64,000 bases of DNA from Vanessa cardui (lineage: Eukaryota; Arthropoda; Insecta; Lepidoptera; Nymphalidae): assembly GCF_905220365.1 (NCBI RefSeq), contig NC_061124.1, positions 4,776,501-4,840,500 on the forward strand, written 5' to 3'. Under the pieces are notes generated by a model that saw nothing but the letters and a program-made list of their open reading frames with translations, had not been told where the DNA came from and did no database searches. Of the stretch, positions 10,281 to 23,308 are shown one piece after another. The position numbers and the translations under genes were made by a program. Position 1 is the stretch's first letter. Each line of letters opens with the position of its first letter.

Positions 10281-13200
10281 TTGGCTTTTATTTACTTCCA
10301 TACAAAATGTAGAGTCTTATTTTTAATGGATATGAAATAGTGTCTACAGTTAAATCTCACGTTTTGCTTATTGTTGTTATGACAGTATTTAGCATTGGGC
10401 ATGGATATATCACATTTTACTAAAATAGGCGAATATATAGCAAGTTTTCGTTCAAATCTGCATCCTTTGCATTTATTGAGTAGCTCTATACTAACCAACT
10501 TCTTGAGTTATATTCTTTCCGTTCATTCTTTTTATTACTGAATTTAGCTGTACTACTTATGTTTTTATGTATATATTTATGTATGACAATGCATTTTAGT
10601 AATAATATTATCTATCATAATAAGTAATACATGTAGTATTTTGAAGTAACTCCGTATATAGATAAAATATAAGTGACTGTATACTATCGAGTATCATGCG
10701 TTGATGATATATCACATTATATTCAACTTACACTATATACCTGTTTCATTTTTTTTGGTTTTATCAATCTAAGATAAGAGATAAAAGCGCCCTGGGACAT
10801 TAACAGAATCCCTTAACACAGTGGCTACACAATTTCGACATTGTAAGATCATTTCTAAGCGACCATAGAAACGATAAAATCTAATGCTAATATGCGTAGT
10901 GAAGAACTATTCCAATGAGACCTTCCTAATAGAAGTACTGCAAGGTATATAAAAGTATAAACTGATCCTAAAATAATTATTCAAATCTATCAACAGATTA
11001 ATCTGCCAGTGAAGGAGGTGTGCTAGTTCAAGCGCAATGAAATAAGGTGTCATGGTGGTACCTTATAGTACATCATATTAGGAACATTTATTGTAATTCG
11101 TATAAACGGGAACGTCATATAATATTTTATATATGATTACAAGGTGATCATTACACAAACAATTTTGTTTGAAATTTTGATTTGAAGGTTCAGGGACTAC
11201 TCTACTTATTTTTGAAACTTGTTTTATTGACTTATTGAACTATCAGACAACTATCAGACATCTTAATGTCACAATTAAACGACAATTAGTAGAATTAACC
11301 TCTGTGCATTACGTATAAATCAGAGAATGTATTTTGATGATGATATCATTGCGGTACCCTGACCCGATATTATGTTATAAGCTTGTAATACCTATACAAT
11401 ATAAACTTTCGTATCTTTGGGATTAAAACGGTTTAAATTTACAATTGACCCACTAACTAAAATCTATTCGCAATGTTGCAAGGAACGGAGTAGCACAAGT
11501 ATGTGTTTGAAAAACTAAGGTTTAAAATAATCACATTAATCGTCATTAATATTCGTTTGTAAATGAACATACATACATTACCTTTCGAGGATTCAATCAC
11601 TGCTTTAAAAAATATAAAACATTGGTATATTAATCTACGGATACGCCCCGTACACCACAACAACAAAAACAGTGTCCGTTATTACAATTTAATGAAGAGA
11701 GAAGGCTATTAGGAAGTGAACCTTGATTAAATCGTCGGTCGACGAACAATTGCTGGGTCCTACGGCGGCTGTCGCCTCACAGGGGCTAATCGCACTCGCA
11801 CGATTCTGATTACGTGTGATTGTTGTATCAATCATTTCTCATATTAAATTATTCAGTGGTCATAATTCTATCTCGTACGTATCTTTTCTTAATGGCCATA
11901 GACAAGTCGTAAGGGATACATTCGGAAGCACTTAGTCTTGGTTTGTTACTCAATAGATTGTACCTATTTCATAATATACCTACCTATCATTAAATTCATT
12001 GATCGAAATTGATGACGGATGATCGTATTTAAAACATCTATTTTTTTTGTTTAATTCATTTGAATAATTGTCGTTACGAACGTATTCGATTAAATAATTC
12101 GTATTAGAAAAACTTTTATGTTTTAACTGGACAGTTATTTAATATGAAACACAAGTAAGTAGATATAAATAACGGTAAAGTGAATTGCACCCATTCTTCA
12201 CTACATTAACCGTTCCTACATTAATCGAGGTTCGCTTCTAGCTAACAAACGATATACTTCCTCGCATAGGGTTAATAAAGTTAATAGGTGTAATTTCGTG
12301 TATAAATCATTAGCAACTTGCCCCTTATCGTACTGCATGTAACGTTACTGCTTAACTATGCAAATCTGATTGTTTGGTTCGATTTAATTTATAGGTATGT
12401 ACAATTCAAAAAATATTACATTTTATAATTTTAAGATTAAAATTTGTTTTTACTTATTCATATGTAACAATGTGGATCCTTCATTATTAATAGATGATCT
12501 TCACAAGTGCGATTATGATGCCACAGAACATTACTCCTTTTTTTATGAATGAATTTGGTATATACCTACCTACCGAAACCAGTCCAACAGTTAGTAATAG
12601 GTTTGACGATTGTCTGCTCTCTCTTTCTTACTATACACGTTCAATTCCTATTATTTGTTTTTCGTACTCCCGTTTTTGTTGCTATGATATCGCATAAGTT
12701 TCATGTATGTTCGTAAAGTAAATTTAATAATTATAAATAGGATGACATAAAGATTTAGACAAAACATACATATAAACATAAAGATAGTAATATTTCTTTC
12801 TGCGGTTTCTAGTTTTTTCATTAATTTACACTGTCCCCAAAAACATCTTCAAGCTTACATTTGTACAATTTGTAGTTGATTCTGTTTGAGCACTTTTCCC
12901 GCTATATTGCGATTAGCAATTTTTATTTAATTCCCATAGCCACAAAATCCAAAATATAAATATCTCATTTCTACGCTGAAAAATGTTAATGTAAACACTT
13001 TAATTATTAGCCGTATGTTAGAATATATACAAAGGTATCGTAAAACGTAATAAAGTTATTTTTGTATTTTTTTTAAGTATCTACCTATTACCTTTCTAAC
13101 GTAGGGTAATTATTACCTTAAGTTCGAAGAATACTTAAGTAAATCAGGGTTATTATTGAAGTTGTTAAAAAAAAATCTTCGATAAAAAACAACCTTTAAT

Positions 13201-16200
13201 TACAGTTAGACAACCGTCAGGCGCGAAGTTCTTCTTATCGAAACAAAAATCGGCGCTGTGATATAATTAAACAGTTGTCTAATTTAATTAGCAATAGGCG
13301 AGTTCCCACAAGTCGAAAAGCCACCCTCGTTTATTGCGTCTAATCCAAATTCTCCCAACAATTAACACGCGAGCTCCAACACATACCTACATCCATACAT
13401 GCTGTAATTACAGGTGTGCCGCACAGTAAACGGTGATTTCGATCTTATGAGACAGCTGCTGTAAATAAAGTAAACACGTTGATTTCCAACAACTTTGGGA
13501 TAAATATTATTTAATCGCGATATTTAGCCAATAACATGTATGTAAATAATTGATTATCTTTACATAGTATGAACTAGAGTCGCTACCTGCCCTTGATACG
13601 CTTAGATCTTTTAAACTATACAACAGGTTTTAATGCACGTTTCCTTGATAAATGGAGTGATTAATGGTAAATGTGTATGTGTAAAATACATGAAAATAAT
13701 AGAACAGAAAAGGCATAAGTTTCAATGGCAATAGCATAATTGCTTACTAAAAAAACTGTGATGATGGTTAATTTCAATTTATTAATTTATTTGTTTGTTT
13801 CCAAATTTAATACAAATTTAATAAAACTTTGAAGCCTCAATAATTTCAAAAGTCACTTAAAAATAGTATAAAATATGTAACTAAGAACTTTATTTATTAA
13901 TATACTTTACATTTCTATATGGAATACAAAGACATTAGTACATAAGTTCTTTATTGCTTGACCAATAAGTTCTTATTTGTGAGCTAAAATACTCAAAAAT
14001 AGTAAATATACGCGCTATTTTTGTTGTTAGTTGTTACTATTACACATATGCGAACTTTGCATGAACATTTTGTAAACACGAAAGCTCGCTTATAAAGGTA
14101 GTCGATTTATAATTTAATATATATATTTATATATACAATACGTATATTTTATATTTTTAAACATATTATATCGAGAAATGTATAATCCTAGTTCAGTTTA
14201 TAAGGCCAAAAAACATTTTGTAACCAATAGTAGAGACTACTTTTTAATTTAAGATGATTATTAATGGCTTCATAACGTAAATTTTTGATGAAGTTTATTA
14301 TTGGATACGAGAAGTAGTATTATATACAATCAAATAAGTAAACACGTAGTTTTGTAATTGATAATCTTATTAATATTACTAGAGTGTATTCCTAATAGCA
14401 GTATACATATAAATATTATATTATATTTATAATAGTAATACATACAAATATTCCTCATTTTCGATGTTATCGCATATGAAGTTACATCACCTAAAATTGG
14501 AATATAATTGAAAAACTTTTTCGAGATGGCAATCACACCGAGGACATTAAGCTCGGCTTCGTGTAAACTCTATTCACAGATTCATATCGTCTTTATTTAA
14601 GCAGTTAAAGTAATTCAAACTTTTAATACTCGCTCGGCCGTGAACTTTCTGTAATTGTATAGAATTCATGATATAATGACACTCGAAACTGTAATTTGTA
14701 AATTTACATTGTATGTTGTGATGAACGGATATTTATTTGAATATAAGTCGAATGAAATAAATAGTATTTCGGGAAATTCGGTTGACAATGTAAGTAATAG
14801 CTTATCATTAATGTATATGAAACTTGATTATACACTTGAATCATAAAATCATCAATTGTAGTCTCAAAACAAAGGGCAAGCGTAGCAGTTAACGAAAAGA
14901 CTAGTGAACAATTTGGTACTCGAGAAACGTTTTAACTTTTTGTAAAGTGCAACACTTTCCCAGCCCTTGCGAAGGGCCCTCCAAAACGCTACTGCGTTTA
15001 GACAAATGAACAACGTTGCACCCTTGATGGCACACGCCATGTTACATTGATGTATTACATACAGAAAATGAAACGGTTCCGTAGAATTGCATAGCAGAGT
15101 CTCGCTTTAGAATACTAGTAACACAATTAATCTATATTTAAAAATGTTATCGATATTTTAATTATAATTATGTACATATATTAAAATAAAAAAATCTAAG
15201 AAGTTTCCGTTTATTGATTTGCCGATTGGATATTTTGTTCGCATAAAATTTCACCCAGTGTGATGGTTTCGTGAATTATGCGACTATGTTTTAAAATATT
15301 ACAACGAATAATTTATTTGTGTACCGAATGTGTTATAGAGTAATTATCTATCATAGCACTTTCACTTATATTTTTACATACGAAAAAGAATTTCAACTAC
15401 TATAATTATTTACCATTGGTTTTATTGCTAATATATTTTGAAATATTAATAATAATACCAATAGAAAACAATATATAGATTGTAGCAATGTATTTATATT
15501 TCATGGTTCTTCCAGATAACGGTAGCTTCGTGTTAAATACAATAAAAGTTATGCCGTACAATAGCGGAACTCGTAGAACACAATAAATCAATTGGAGTGG
15601 GTGGTTGACTTTTCACTCAAATGTGTGGTTAATTGTAACCGAAAATGACTGTTGATCGAGCCACACTTAATTTGAGTAGTGCTTTCGTAGGGGCTGCGGC
15701 GATGGGGTGGAAAGTAATGGTTCAGTTGATTTTATGATTATTCGATATTTGTACGAATCTTGTACACCGGAACTGGAGTAATTGCGTTGTAATATTTTTA
15801 TAATTAGGGTCGATTAATGTTACTAAAGGTACAATACGCCTGCATTACATTATTTTAAGTAAATTTTTTTATACCATATTTTAGTGCATTTTGAAATACG
15901 AAATAATTTAAATTAAATATTATAGGTTCGTGTATATTTTTTGCTATAATCTGTATTCAGCTCACTCCCTGTTGGCACCCTCTCTTATTGTATAGAGGGA
16001 AAATTACACTTTAATTGCTCATTTGCGTCATTTAACTTTGTGGAATATGTAACAGTAGGTAAAAATAATGACAGTTTTGAATGTTTTTTGTTTGTTTTAT
16101 TTCGTTGCTAAGTTACACTTAAATCTTACTTTAGATGATTCTTACGTTTAAGGAAATAAATAATTTAAATTGTAATGTCATGTATTTTAATAAATACTTG

Positions 16201-16203
16201 TTT
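10281..16203. other. Intergenic region between shi and the lipocalin-like gene
   Basis: Six kilobases of AT-rich sequence hold no convincing exon. Higher-GC patches without reading frames stand out at about 11720-11830 (gtcggtcgacgaacaattgc, tacggcggctgtcgcctcac), 13205-13440 (many TAATTA-type sites) and 14940-15070. They resemble candidate regulatory elements. Short open frames here have no codon bias or similarity I recognise. Confidence 0.6.
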
Positions 16204-16213
16204 TTTATTTATT
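16204..16213 (-). terminator. Poly(A) signals overlapping the stop of the lipocalin-like gene
   Basis: On the minus strand the end reads GAATAATAAATAAAAA. The TAA stop (16214-16212) overlaps a first AATAAA (16213-16208), and a second hexamer follows at 16209-16204. The 3' UTR would then be only about 20-30 nt. Confidence 0.6.
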
Positions 16214-18236
16214 ATTCTTCAGGCCAGTATGTTTCGATCATCTTTTTAAGGCGATCATCCAAATCCTTGCCTTCAGGTGGTTGCTTTCCAAGTATGAAGA
16301 CGAATTTTTCGTGACAGTCCATCATGCCGAGGTATAGGCCCTCAATTATTTTTAGGCGCATTGGGTAACGGTTGAACTCTGCTAGGTCTAGTTTTGCTAT
16401 AAAAAAAGACGGATGTTACTACTACATAAAAACATTAATCTTATTTAAAACTAATCGCCTGTAATGTCTCACTTCTTAGCTAACGACGCTGCGCCAATGG
16501 GGGTAGATCTAATTTTATCAAACAATTGACCAAAAGATTTTTAAATTAATAAAGTATTCTGCAAGTAGTACCACTACTTGCAGAATACTTTATTAATTTT
16601 GAAAAAATACGATTAGAAAATCTTTTAAAGTATTACATAAAATATTATTGCGTGTGGTAGAAATCCTATATATGTATTTAGTAAAAGCATATCCTACTGT
16701 GTTTTCAATCAGACATCTAATCCCACAAAAGCATATATATCTTGGTGTGTTAAAAATGATTATGTGAACATTAGATTAAATATAAATGAAGATTGCGCAA
16801 CAGCGCGAAATTCTTTCTCAATGCGTTACTACTTTACAAAACGACGGTCTTCTAGAAAATTTAAGTACTATTTTTCCGAGTCATATATTTAAGCTGTGTG
16901 TTGATTATCATTAAGTCTTACACGACATACCTTCGATACAAGTTTTTACTTGTCAAATGATGGTGTTAACATATAGATTTAGGCTTTAAGACATTTGCAT
17001 CGCGAAGTTATGAATTTGAAATTAATGTTTTGGCTTACCAACAGTTAAACTAAGGTTTTCTTGAAAAAACTTCGTTGGGGCGATAAAATATACGTTAACA
17101 CCAATTCTTTTGAAGGTAGTGGACATGTATAAATAACTACTATCGTTTTTAGGTATATAATAGGTGTACGGGCAAGTAGTGGACGGGCAAATAGGCTACC
17201 TAGTAAGTAGTCCATTGTCCATAGACATTGGTCCTATACGAAATATTAACCAATTCTCACATTACACCAATGGACCATTAACTTTAGGTTCTAAGATGTA
17301 ACCTTTTTGCATTTATACTGTCTTGCTCATACTTCGAACCGAAACACTAAGTATGTTAAATATTGCTATTTCGCTATATAAGTAGGGGCTTCTTACGCAT
17401 GTTTGCCTTACTAACAAACAAGAAATCCAAGCAAAGTAATGAAGAACTTCATAAGTCAAAATATATGTACCTGTGAGCGGTGGCTTCTGTAAAGTCCTAT
17501 AAGAGCCGTTCCCTTCCAATTTTTCTAAATAATAATCTCTGGTTCGGTTGGCGTCTCTACAAGGTATTTGCATTTTCAACGTAACGTTTTCCCAGTTAAG
17601 GTTCTCTACGAACTTTCCGATTTTATCTTTCAAACCATTTATTTCCTGAAAGATAAGGATTCCGTATTACGATCCACATGTGAATGTAAAATTGTGAGGG
17701 ATAATCCATTTTTGTTAAAATTTATGATTTGAAATAAGTATTATAGGATCATTTTAAGTATGTATCATCTGTTTGTATCGTTTATTTTTATCTGTGCTTA
17801 CCTTTTCGTCGATTGGAGTAAACTCCACGCAATGAGGATCACCAGAACCTTTCATCTTTTCTGTTCTGAAATGCAAGAGGTGCCATACACCAATTGCTTC
17901 CGAGTCGTTGAATGTAACACCTTGAGAAAAACTTTGACAATTCGGCCCATTTTTGCTTGCTTTTGCGCTTTCTATAGATACTACTTGATGCAGTAGTGCT
18001 GTAATATCGAGAACATTGAATATATTTTAGCCTAAGTAATTTAAATTATATATATTTTAGCCTAAGTAATTTAAATGTATGAGAAAATAAATGTTTAAAA
18101 AGAAAAAAGTAATTCTATTTGGGTAGGTTATATTGGTATGTACTGAAAATATTATAATAAAGATGTTTTAAAAAATAATATAGTTACCAAAAATCACAAG
18201 AAGCCGAACTGATGGAGACATGTTCAAGTACAGCAT
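16212..18236 (-). CDS. Secreted lipocalin-like protein, complete, four exons
   Basis: The exons on the minus strand are 18236-18188, 17998-17802, 17645-17471 and 16396-16212. All introns are GT-AG and the phases (1, 0, 1) close exactly, giving 201 residues. The start MLYLNMSPSVRLLVIF continues into ALLHQVVSIESAKA, a typical signal peptide (cleavage near residue 28-31). The mature part has cysteines at about 37, 73, 111 and 168, which would suit two disulfides. It has sequons at about 102 (NVT), 115 (NRT) and 128 (NGS). G53-V-W55 in an N-terminal strand and a late YLGMMDCHEKFVFILG strand resemble the lipocalin G-x-W and second conserved region. Size fits the family, whose extracellular barrels carry small hydrophobic ligands. 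The ligand is unknown and the lipocalin call is tentative; the gene structure is strong. Confidence 0.82.
16543..16599. repeat. Perfect 27-bp inverted repeat with 3-bp loop
   Basis: The left arm (16543-16569, containing attctgcaagtagt) and right arm (16573-16599, containing actacttgcagaat) are exact reverse complements around the loop acc. It lies in the last intron of the lipocalin-like gene. The surrounding sequence continues the symmetry imperfectly (aaaagattttt to the left, aaaaatac...aaaatctttt to the right), so it may be a solo MITE or a replication-slip palindrome. Confidence 0.92.
17151..17312 (-). repeat. Family B repeat, old fragment
   Basis: A degraded reverse-orientation copy is seen: gtgtacgggcaagtagtgg, then gtccatagacattggtccta, then attaaccaattctcacattac, then tctaagatgtaacctttttgc. 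These are in the same order as the 3' two thirds of the family B repeat read backwards. It lies in the last intron of the lipocalin-like gene. Divergence is high, so the ends are approximate. Confidence 0.6.
18021..18076. repeat. 30-bp tandem duplication in intron 1 of the lipocalin-like gene
   Basis: The unit containing attttagcctaagtaattta occurs twice with a period of 30 bp (18021-18050 and 18051-18076) and no differences over the shared 26 bp. It lies just upstream of the exon 2 acceptor on the minus strand, so it enlarges the AT-rich tract ahead of the splice site. Confidence 0.9.
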
Positions 18237-18300
18237 GGGCTGCGGTAATGAACAGAATGACTTGATTAACTGTGTCGAAAGGATAACAGCATTAAACGGC

Positions 18301-18309
18301 GTTTATAAA
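18301..18309 (-). promoter_or_regulatory. Candidate TATA box of the lipocalin-like gene
   Basis: The minus strand reads catttataaacg about 65-70 bp upstream of the ATG at 18236. That would place transcription start near 18275 and give a leader of about 40 nt. An upstream in-frame stop (TAA within this motif) supports the chosen ATG. Confidence 0.4.
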
Positions 18310-18784
18310 TGTGTATGAAATAAAGGCGGAGGAGGCATTTTTATTTTCCGCATCAGAGGCAAGATGAGCGTATTTTCCGAACTAAGATTTTCTAAGATAC
18401 TAAGATACTAAGATTCTATTATTTGTGTCAGAAACGATTAACCATTAAATGCAATTAATAGCATACTTAATTCTAGAATTTGTCAAGAAATATATTAAGT
18501 ACCTACATAAAAAAATGATGTAGAATGATAAAAATATTTCAAATAAATATAAATATTTCTTGATAGAAACACATTTTTTTTATCACTGGCCCGGAGAGCG
18601 AATCTTTAGTTTTTCTTTGCGTTCTTATTTGCGAGCCCTTACCATAACAAGGCTTTCGGAATATACTAACTATATTTATGTACCTACATTTCATAAACCA
18701 TAAATAAAGCTATCATGCATTATAGTGTCCCGAAAATGGTATTCGCCCGTTCCTCTAAAATAGTATATATATGTATATATGTAG

Positions 18785-19050
18785 AGTTTGAGATGGCCCA
18801 GTGGTTAGAACGCGTGCATCTTAACCAATGATTTCGGGTTCAAACCCAGGCAAGTATCACTCTCATGCTAGGCGGCGAAGGAAAACATCTTGAGGAAACC
18901 TGCATGTGTCTAATTTCATCGAAATTCTGCCACATGTGCATTCCACTAACCCGCATTGGAACAGCGTGGTGGAATATGTTCCAAACCCTTTCCTTATTAG
19001 GAGAGGAGGCCTTAGCCCAGCAGTAGGAAATTTACGGGCTGTTAGTTTTA
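18785..19050 (+). repeat. tRNA-derived SINE, copy 1
   Basis: This copy starts with a polymerase III A box (TGGCCCAGTGG at 18794) and a B box (GGTTCAAAC at 18837). The body contains ggaaaacatcttgaggaaacc, ccacatgtgcattccac and ggagaggaggccttagccca, and it ends in tttacgggctgttagtttta. It matches the other copies over its whole length with modest divergence. The arrangement resembles tRNA-derived SINEs of butterflies (Metulj type); the family name is from memory and unverified. Confidence 0.9.
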
Positions 19051-19674
19051 TGTAGAATTTTTAAATTTCTTCTCCAAATTTAGTACATCCCTGGTAGTGC
19101 GTTGGAGTAGAAGACAAGTGCACGGTAAACTGAATAATCTGCCACGTCCTGCCCGTTATCCTTCAGTTTACGAAATTAGGATATGTATTAAATATATCAT
19201 TAAAATTAAACATACATATTTTATTTATCAAAACGATTTCAAGAAACTCAAATTATAAGATGAAATTAGCTAGTTTGGAATCGCGTGTTTGTGCCCCTAT
19301 AAACATTTTTTTTATTCATTAGAGTTAAGTTAAACTAATTTGGACAGTATCTCATAATACATAATATTTGTATATAGGTATAGTTTATGTGTATTTATAC
19401 AGAAAAAACAATATTTTTGAAGTTAGCAATTAGCTTAGTTTATTGATAGTGCGCAACAGAAGAAAGACTATTATTATTCTGCTGATGTAAAAAATATGTA
19501 ACTTTTTGATTATTATTGTGACATATGTCTGTGATAAATTTTATTCAGTAGTAGTAGATAGCTATTATAAAAGCGGGGCTTAGCTTAGTGTTAGTGTTTT
19601 GCAGTGTTAGCTAAATTATTGCATGCTAATGATATTCTTTGTTCTATTCTAGACCTATAGAAAAAAAACTTTGA

Positions 19675-19765
19675 TCTATTTCTGAGCAAAATTTCATTAA
19701 AACCTATTCTTCCGTTCCGAGTAACAAACATCAACTCAAACTTTCGCATTTATAGTTATAAAATA
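19675..19765 (-). mobile_element. Decayed Helitron-like element, reverse
   Basis: aaatttcattaaaacctatt, then gagtaacaaacatcaactca, then aaactttcgcatttatagtt read backwards as the 5' part of the same class of element as at 32690. Both ends are eroded. Confidence 0.45.
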
Positions 19766-20530
19766 ACTCAGATTTGAAAAGGAATTCCGATAAAAGTCAT
19801 TGGAATTATAAATCATTTTTCTTTGCCTAATTAAATAAAGAATGCTGATTTGAAACAAAATTAACAATATAATAAAACATTGCAAACGTTTGTATGATAT
19901 CAATTAAACTAATTGTATAAAATATATTTTTTAAAACAAAATGTCGTATTAAATATAAAAATGTCAATGTTCATTAATATAGCTCATGTTACATACAAAC
20001 GGACCACAACTTTTTTGACGTCCTGTGTGGTTAACAACAACCCCCGTCTTTGTCTTAAGAACAAAATGTATTTAATATTTATTGCTTTTTGATTAAAATA
20101 AAAACGTTCCTAAATCCATTGTCATAAGGTTCTGTTTTGTTCAATGATCGCGCTTCAATAGCAAGGAATTGTGGTTTGCAACGCACGCGCTTCTCGTATT
20201 GATGGTTCGGGATATTTTATTGCAGGGTTTAGGTAGTGGCACCTGTCGTTCATTTGATTTAAATCGTCTTTCCTCAATAAACATTACCTTAAAGTCTGTG
20301 TTTATGAAGCAGTAATTAAGAGAGAAGGGTAAATAATTACTATTTTATGTGCTTATCTGTTGCTTTATAAATAAGTACTTGTTTAGCTTTTAATACATTT
20401 TTTTTTAAATTAGTATGGGTTTCCGTTTTTTATTATGATTGATAAGAATGTTTTGATCAAATATATAACTTATAAACTGTAATTAAATTTTTATGTGTCT
20501 TAATTAATTATGGGACCGTATATCTTCTAG

Positions 20531-20592
20531 AACAGCGTGGCAGCCACGCTGTTACTTTAAACGATTACTTATAATATTTACGTAATCGTTTA
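20531..20592. repeat. Two consecutive hairpins
   Basis: The first is aacagcgtggc / gccacgctgtt around a single A (20531-20553). The second is taaacgattac / gtaatcgttta (20558-20568 and 20582-20592) around a 13-bp AT loop. Both pairs of 11-bp arms are perfect. Confidence 0.9.
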
Positions 20593-21283
20593 CAGGTGGT
20601 CATTAATATCTTATTTGTTAAAAAGCATTTACTTACATACGTTAAAATTAACTTTCATACATTGCCTTGACACCTGCTTTTGTTGTCGTTACTTTATAAA
20701 CGATTTTTTATTCATTACATACACACGTAAAATTATTTAGTAATTGCTTTCCACTTCGTAGTGTTCATATGTTTATGCATACTATTGAACTATATTTTGA
20801 GAGTAAAGTACCTACCTACCAAATGTTCGGCTCTTAAACTACTACTTTATTTTATTACATTTTTATTTTACTATTATTCACACCCCACTACAATTAATAA
20901 TCTCAACATAGTTGTATAAGCGTAAAGTCTTCTTTGCTGTGATGCGTCAAAGGCTTACAATTTGTTAATCACCATACAATGTTGGACTAAATAGTCAAAA
21001 CATATGAAAATTAAAATTTTAATTAAGAAAGTAACGAAAACAGCATACGTTGTTCAATGTGGCCTTAATTATAGCATAAAAGAGTATCGAATTGATTAAG
21101 CTTATGAATTAATGAAATATTACATTTGGTTTTAAAATATTTTTCTAAGATTTCGACGTGTCGTAAACGATCAGATCAGAAAAGACTATTCTACAATAAC
21201 AACGTATTTCCATAAATTAATTCTAAAATAGCTAAAACCAGAGACTTCAAGATAATAGACTATGAATCTATATTATTTTCTTT

Positions 21284-21568
21284 TTTATGATATAGGTAGA
21301 CGAACGGGCAAATTGGCCGCCCGATTATAAGGCACTATAGAAAATATCGCTGTGAAAACTATTAACTATTTCTTACATCGCCAATGCGGTACCGCCCTTA
21401 ACTTAAATATTATGTCCTTTGTGACTGTACTTATACAAGCTCACTTAGTCTTTAAACCAGACGCAATAATCCAAGAATAATGAATACTACATACAGTTTG
21501 GCGGTAGAATCCTTATGTGTGGGTGTGGGTGGAACCTAGACAGACATGCTTGCACAGAGTCCTGACAC
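21284..21568 (-). repeat. Family B repeat, diverged reverse copy
   Basis: In reverse it shows gacgaacgggcaaattggcc, then attaactatttcttacatcg, then gtttggcggtagaatcctta, then gggtggaacctagacagaca, all in the family order. The open frame at 21517-21759 begins inside it and is not a gene. Confidence 0.78.
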
Positions 21569-23276
21569 GAAGTACAGCAAGAAGTGTTGCTAAAGGGGAG
21601 AATCTAATAAGTGGAAGCTGTTATCTACACAATTTATATCTCAGAGGTTACAAAGAAATTCGATTCCAAATGGCAGTCTTTAGGGCTACTGGTGACATAC
21701 TGTTTGATGAAGATGAAAAGTGCTCAGGTTTTATACCAATCATATTCTACGTCATTTAAGCGCTAAAAATAATTTGAATTTTTCACTAAAAAGCTCGAAA
21801 TTTCAAGGCAACAATCTTTCATCTCACCAGTGTTAACTCAGGTTTTTACCGGGAATTTATTTATTTATTTCGTATTTATATTCAAGTTTATTTTAGTAAA
21901 CCACTGACAAACCGCAGATAGCAATTAAATAAGATATTTATCGGTGTTAGTTCTACGGTAAGCCATTATTATTAAATGGTCCACTGGCATATTTGAGCTC
22001 CTAAAATAATATAGAAAAGTATTTTTTTTTATTTAACCTATAAGCGATTGGATTAACAAAGAAATATATATTCAACCAGAATCTGATTTACCAAACACAA
22101 AATGATAATGTAAATTGGTCATTAATTGCTATTTTGTATATTATTTACAATTATTATTTGTATAGAATTATAGATAAATATTTATCAATATTATACTGAT
22201 ATCATTGGTTTTTCCATTAATTACATGGTTTGAACAGAAATTGCTTTTAATGCAACCGTAATGCGTTACAAAGCTATAATAAATGCAGTTAGATGCACAA
22301 GCACTCACGACTTTGATTTAGTTGGAGTTTATTTTTTTAATTGAAATATGATATCATATACGGACAACCCTACGGATGTTTTCAGGTTCATTTCGGTATA
22401 TGTACAGTATAGTTATCTTATACTCTTTATTTACTAAGTCCGTTATTAACTTCTGGCCTTAAAATGTATAAAATATCATCAGAACCAAAATAGCAGCTTT
22501 TTGATAAGAGTGATTTCTTAGTTTGCCTCTGACATCCATATGTATCTGATGTTATACTAGTACACCACCATTGACTCATAAGGATCGTTCGAATCTCAAA
22601 AATCTTTCGGTTTTTCTCCAGCAATATTTTATAAAATCGAGTACCTATTATATAAAATATCGTAAAAATGTATGTAACATCGAAAAAAATTGTTACTTAA
22701 GCCATATGTGATTCGTATATGTTGGTGGTATGCATTGATGGTATGTATAGTCGATAATTTTTATGAGAAGAAGATCTTTTAGGAAAGCTTGAATAGAGTT
22801 AATATACGTAGATAATAATATTTCCACATAAATTTATACGCACATGCACATTATATATATACGAACAAAGGCGAGTCGCAACCGTGGATTTTTAAAATTT
22901 CACACTATTCAAGTTATACTGTACGCAAATAAATAAAACGTAGTTTTATTAATTAATGTTTCGTCGTTTACTATATTTAATTCATTTTACTTTCCAATTT
23001 CTACATACTCGATGCGTTGCGTGACTCAACATTATTATCTGTTTGTTTGTTATTTATATTTTTGTTAATTAATTTATCAATTACCGCGTACTTTTTGTTT
23101 TGATTTCTTGTTTTTATTGCTAAAAAACTACGCTAACGACTTCTTATAAATGAGTTAAGTAAGACTTTAGACACGATTAATTGAAATCACTTGAAGGTTT
23201 TGCTGGATTACCGCGCGCGTGAGGCATGGCTTGAAGACTATTTATTTCAATTATTGATAATATAAATAATACTTTT

Positions 23277-23308
23277 ACAAGGTTTTGACTGACTAGACAA
23301 AACCTTGT
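23277..23308. repeat. Small perfect hairpin
   Basis: The 11-bp arms acaaggttttg and caaaaccttgt surround a 10-bp loop. It stands alone in AT-rich sequence. Confidence 0.8.

Noticed and set aside
18794..18850. Possible tRNA gene (A and B boxes)
   Set aside because: The boxes are present, but the sequence continues into a SINE body found in several copies, and no cloverleaf with paired acceptor stem is seen.
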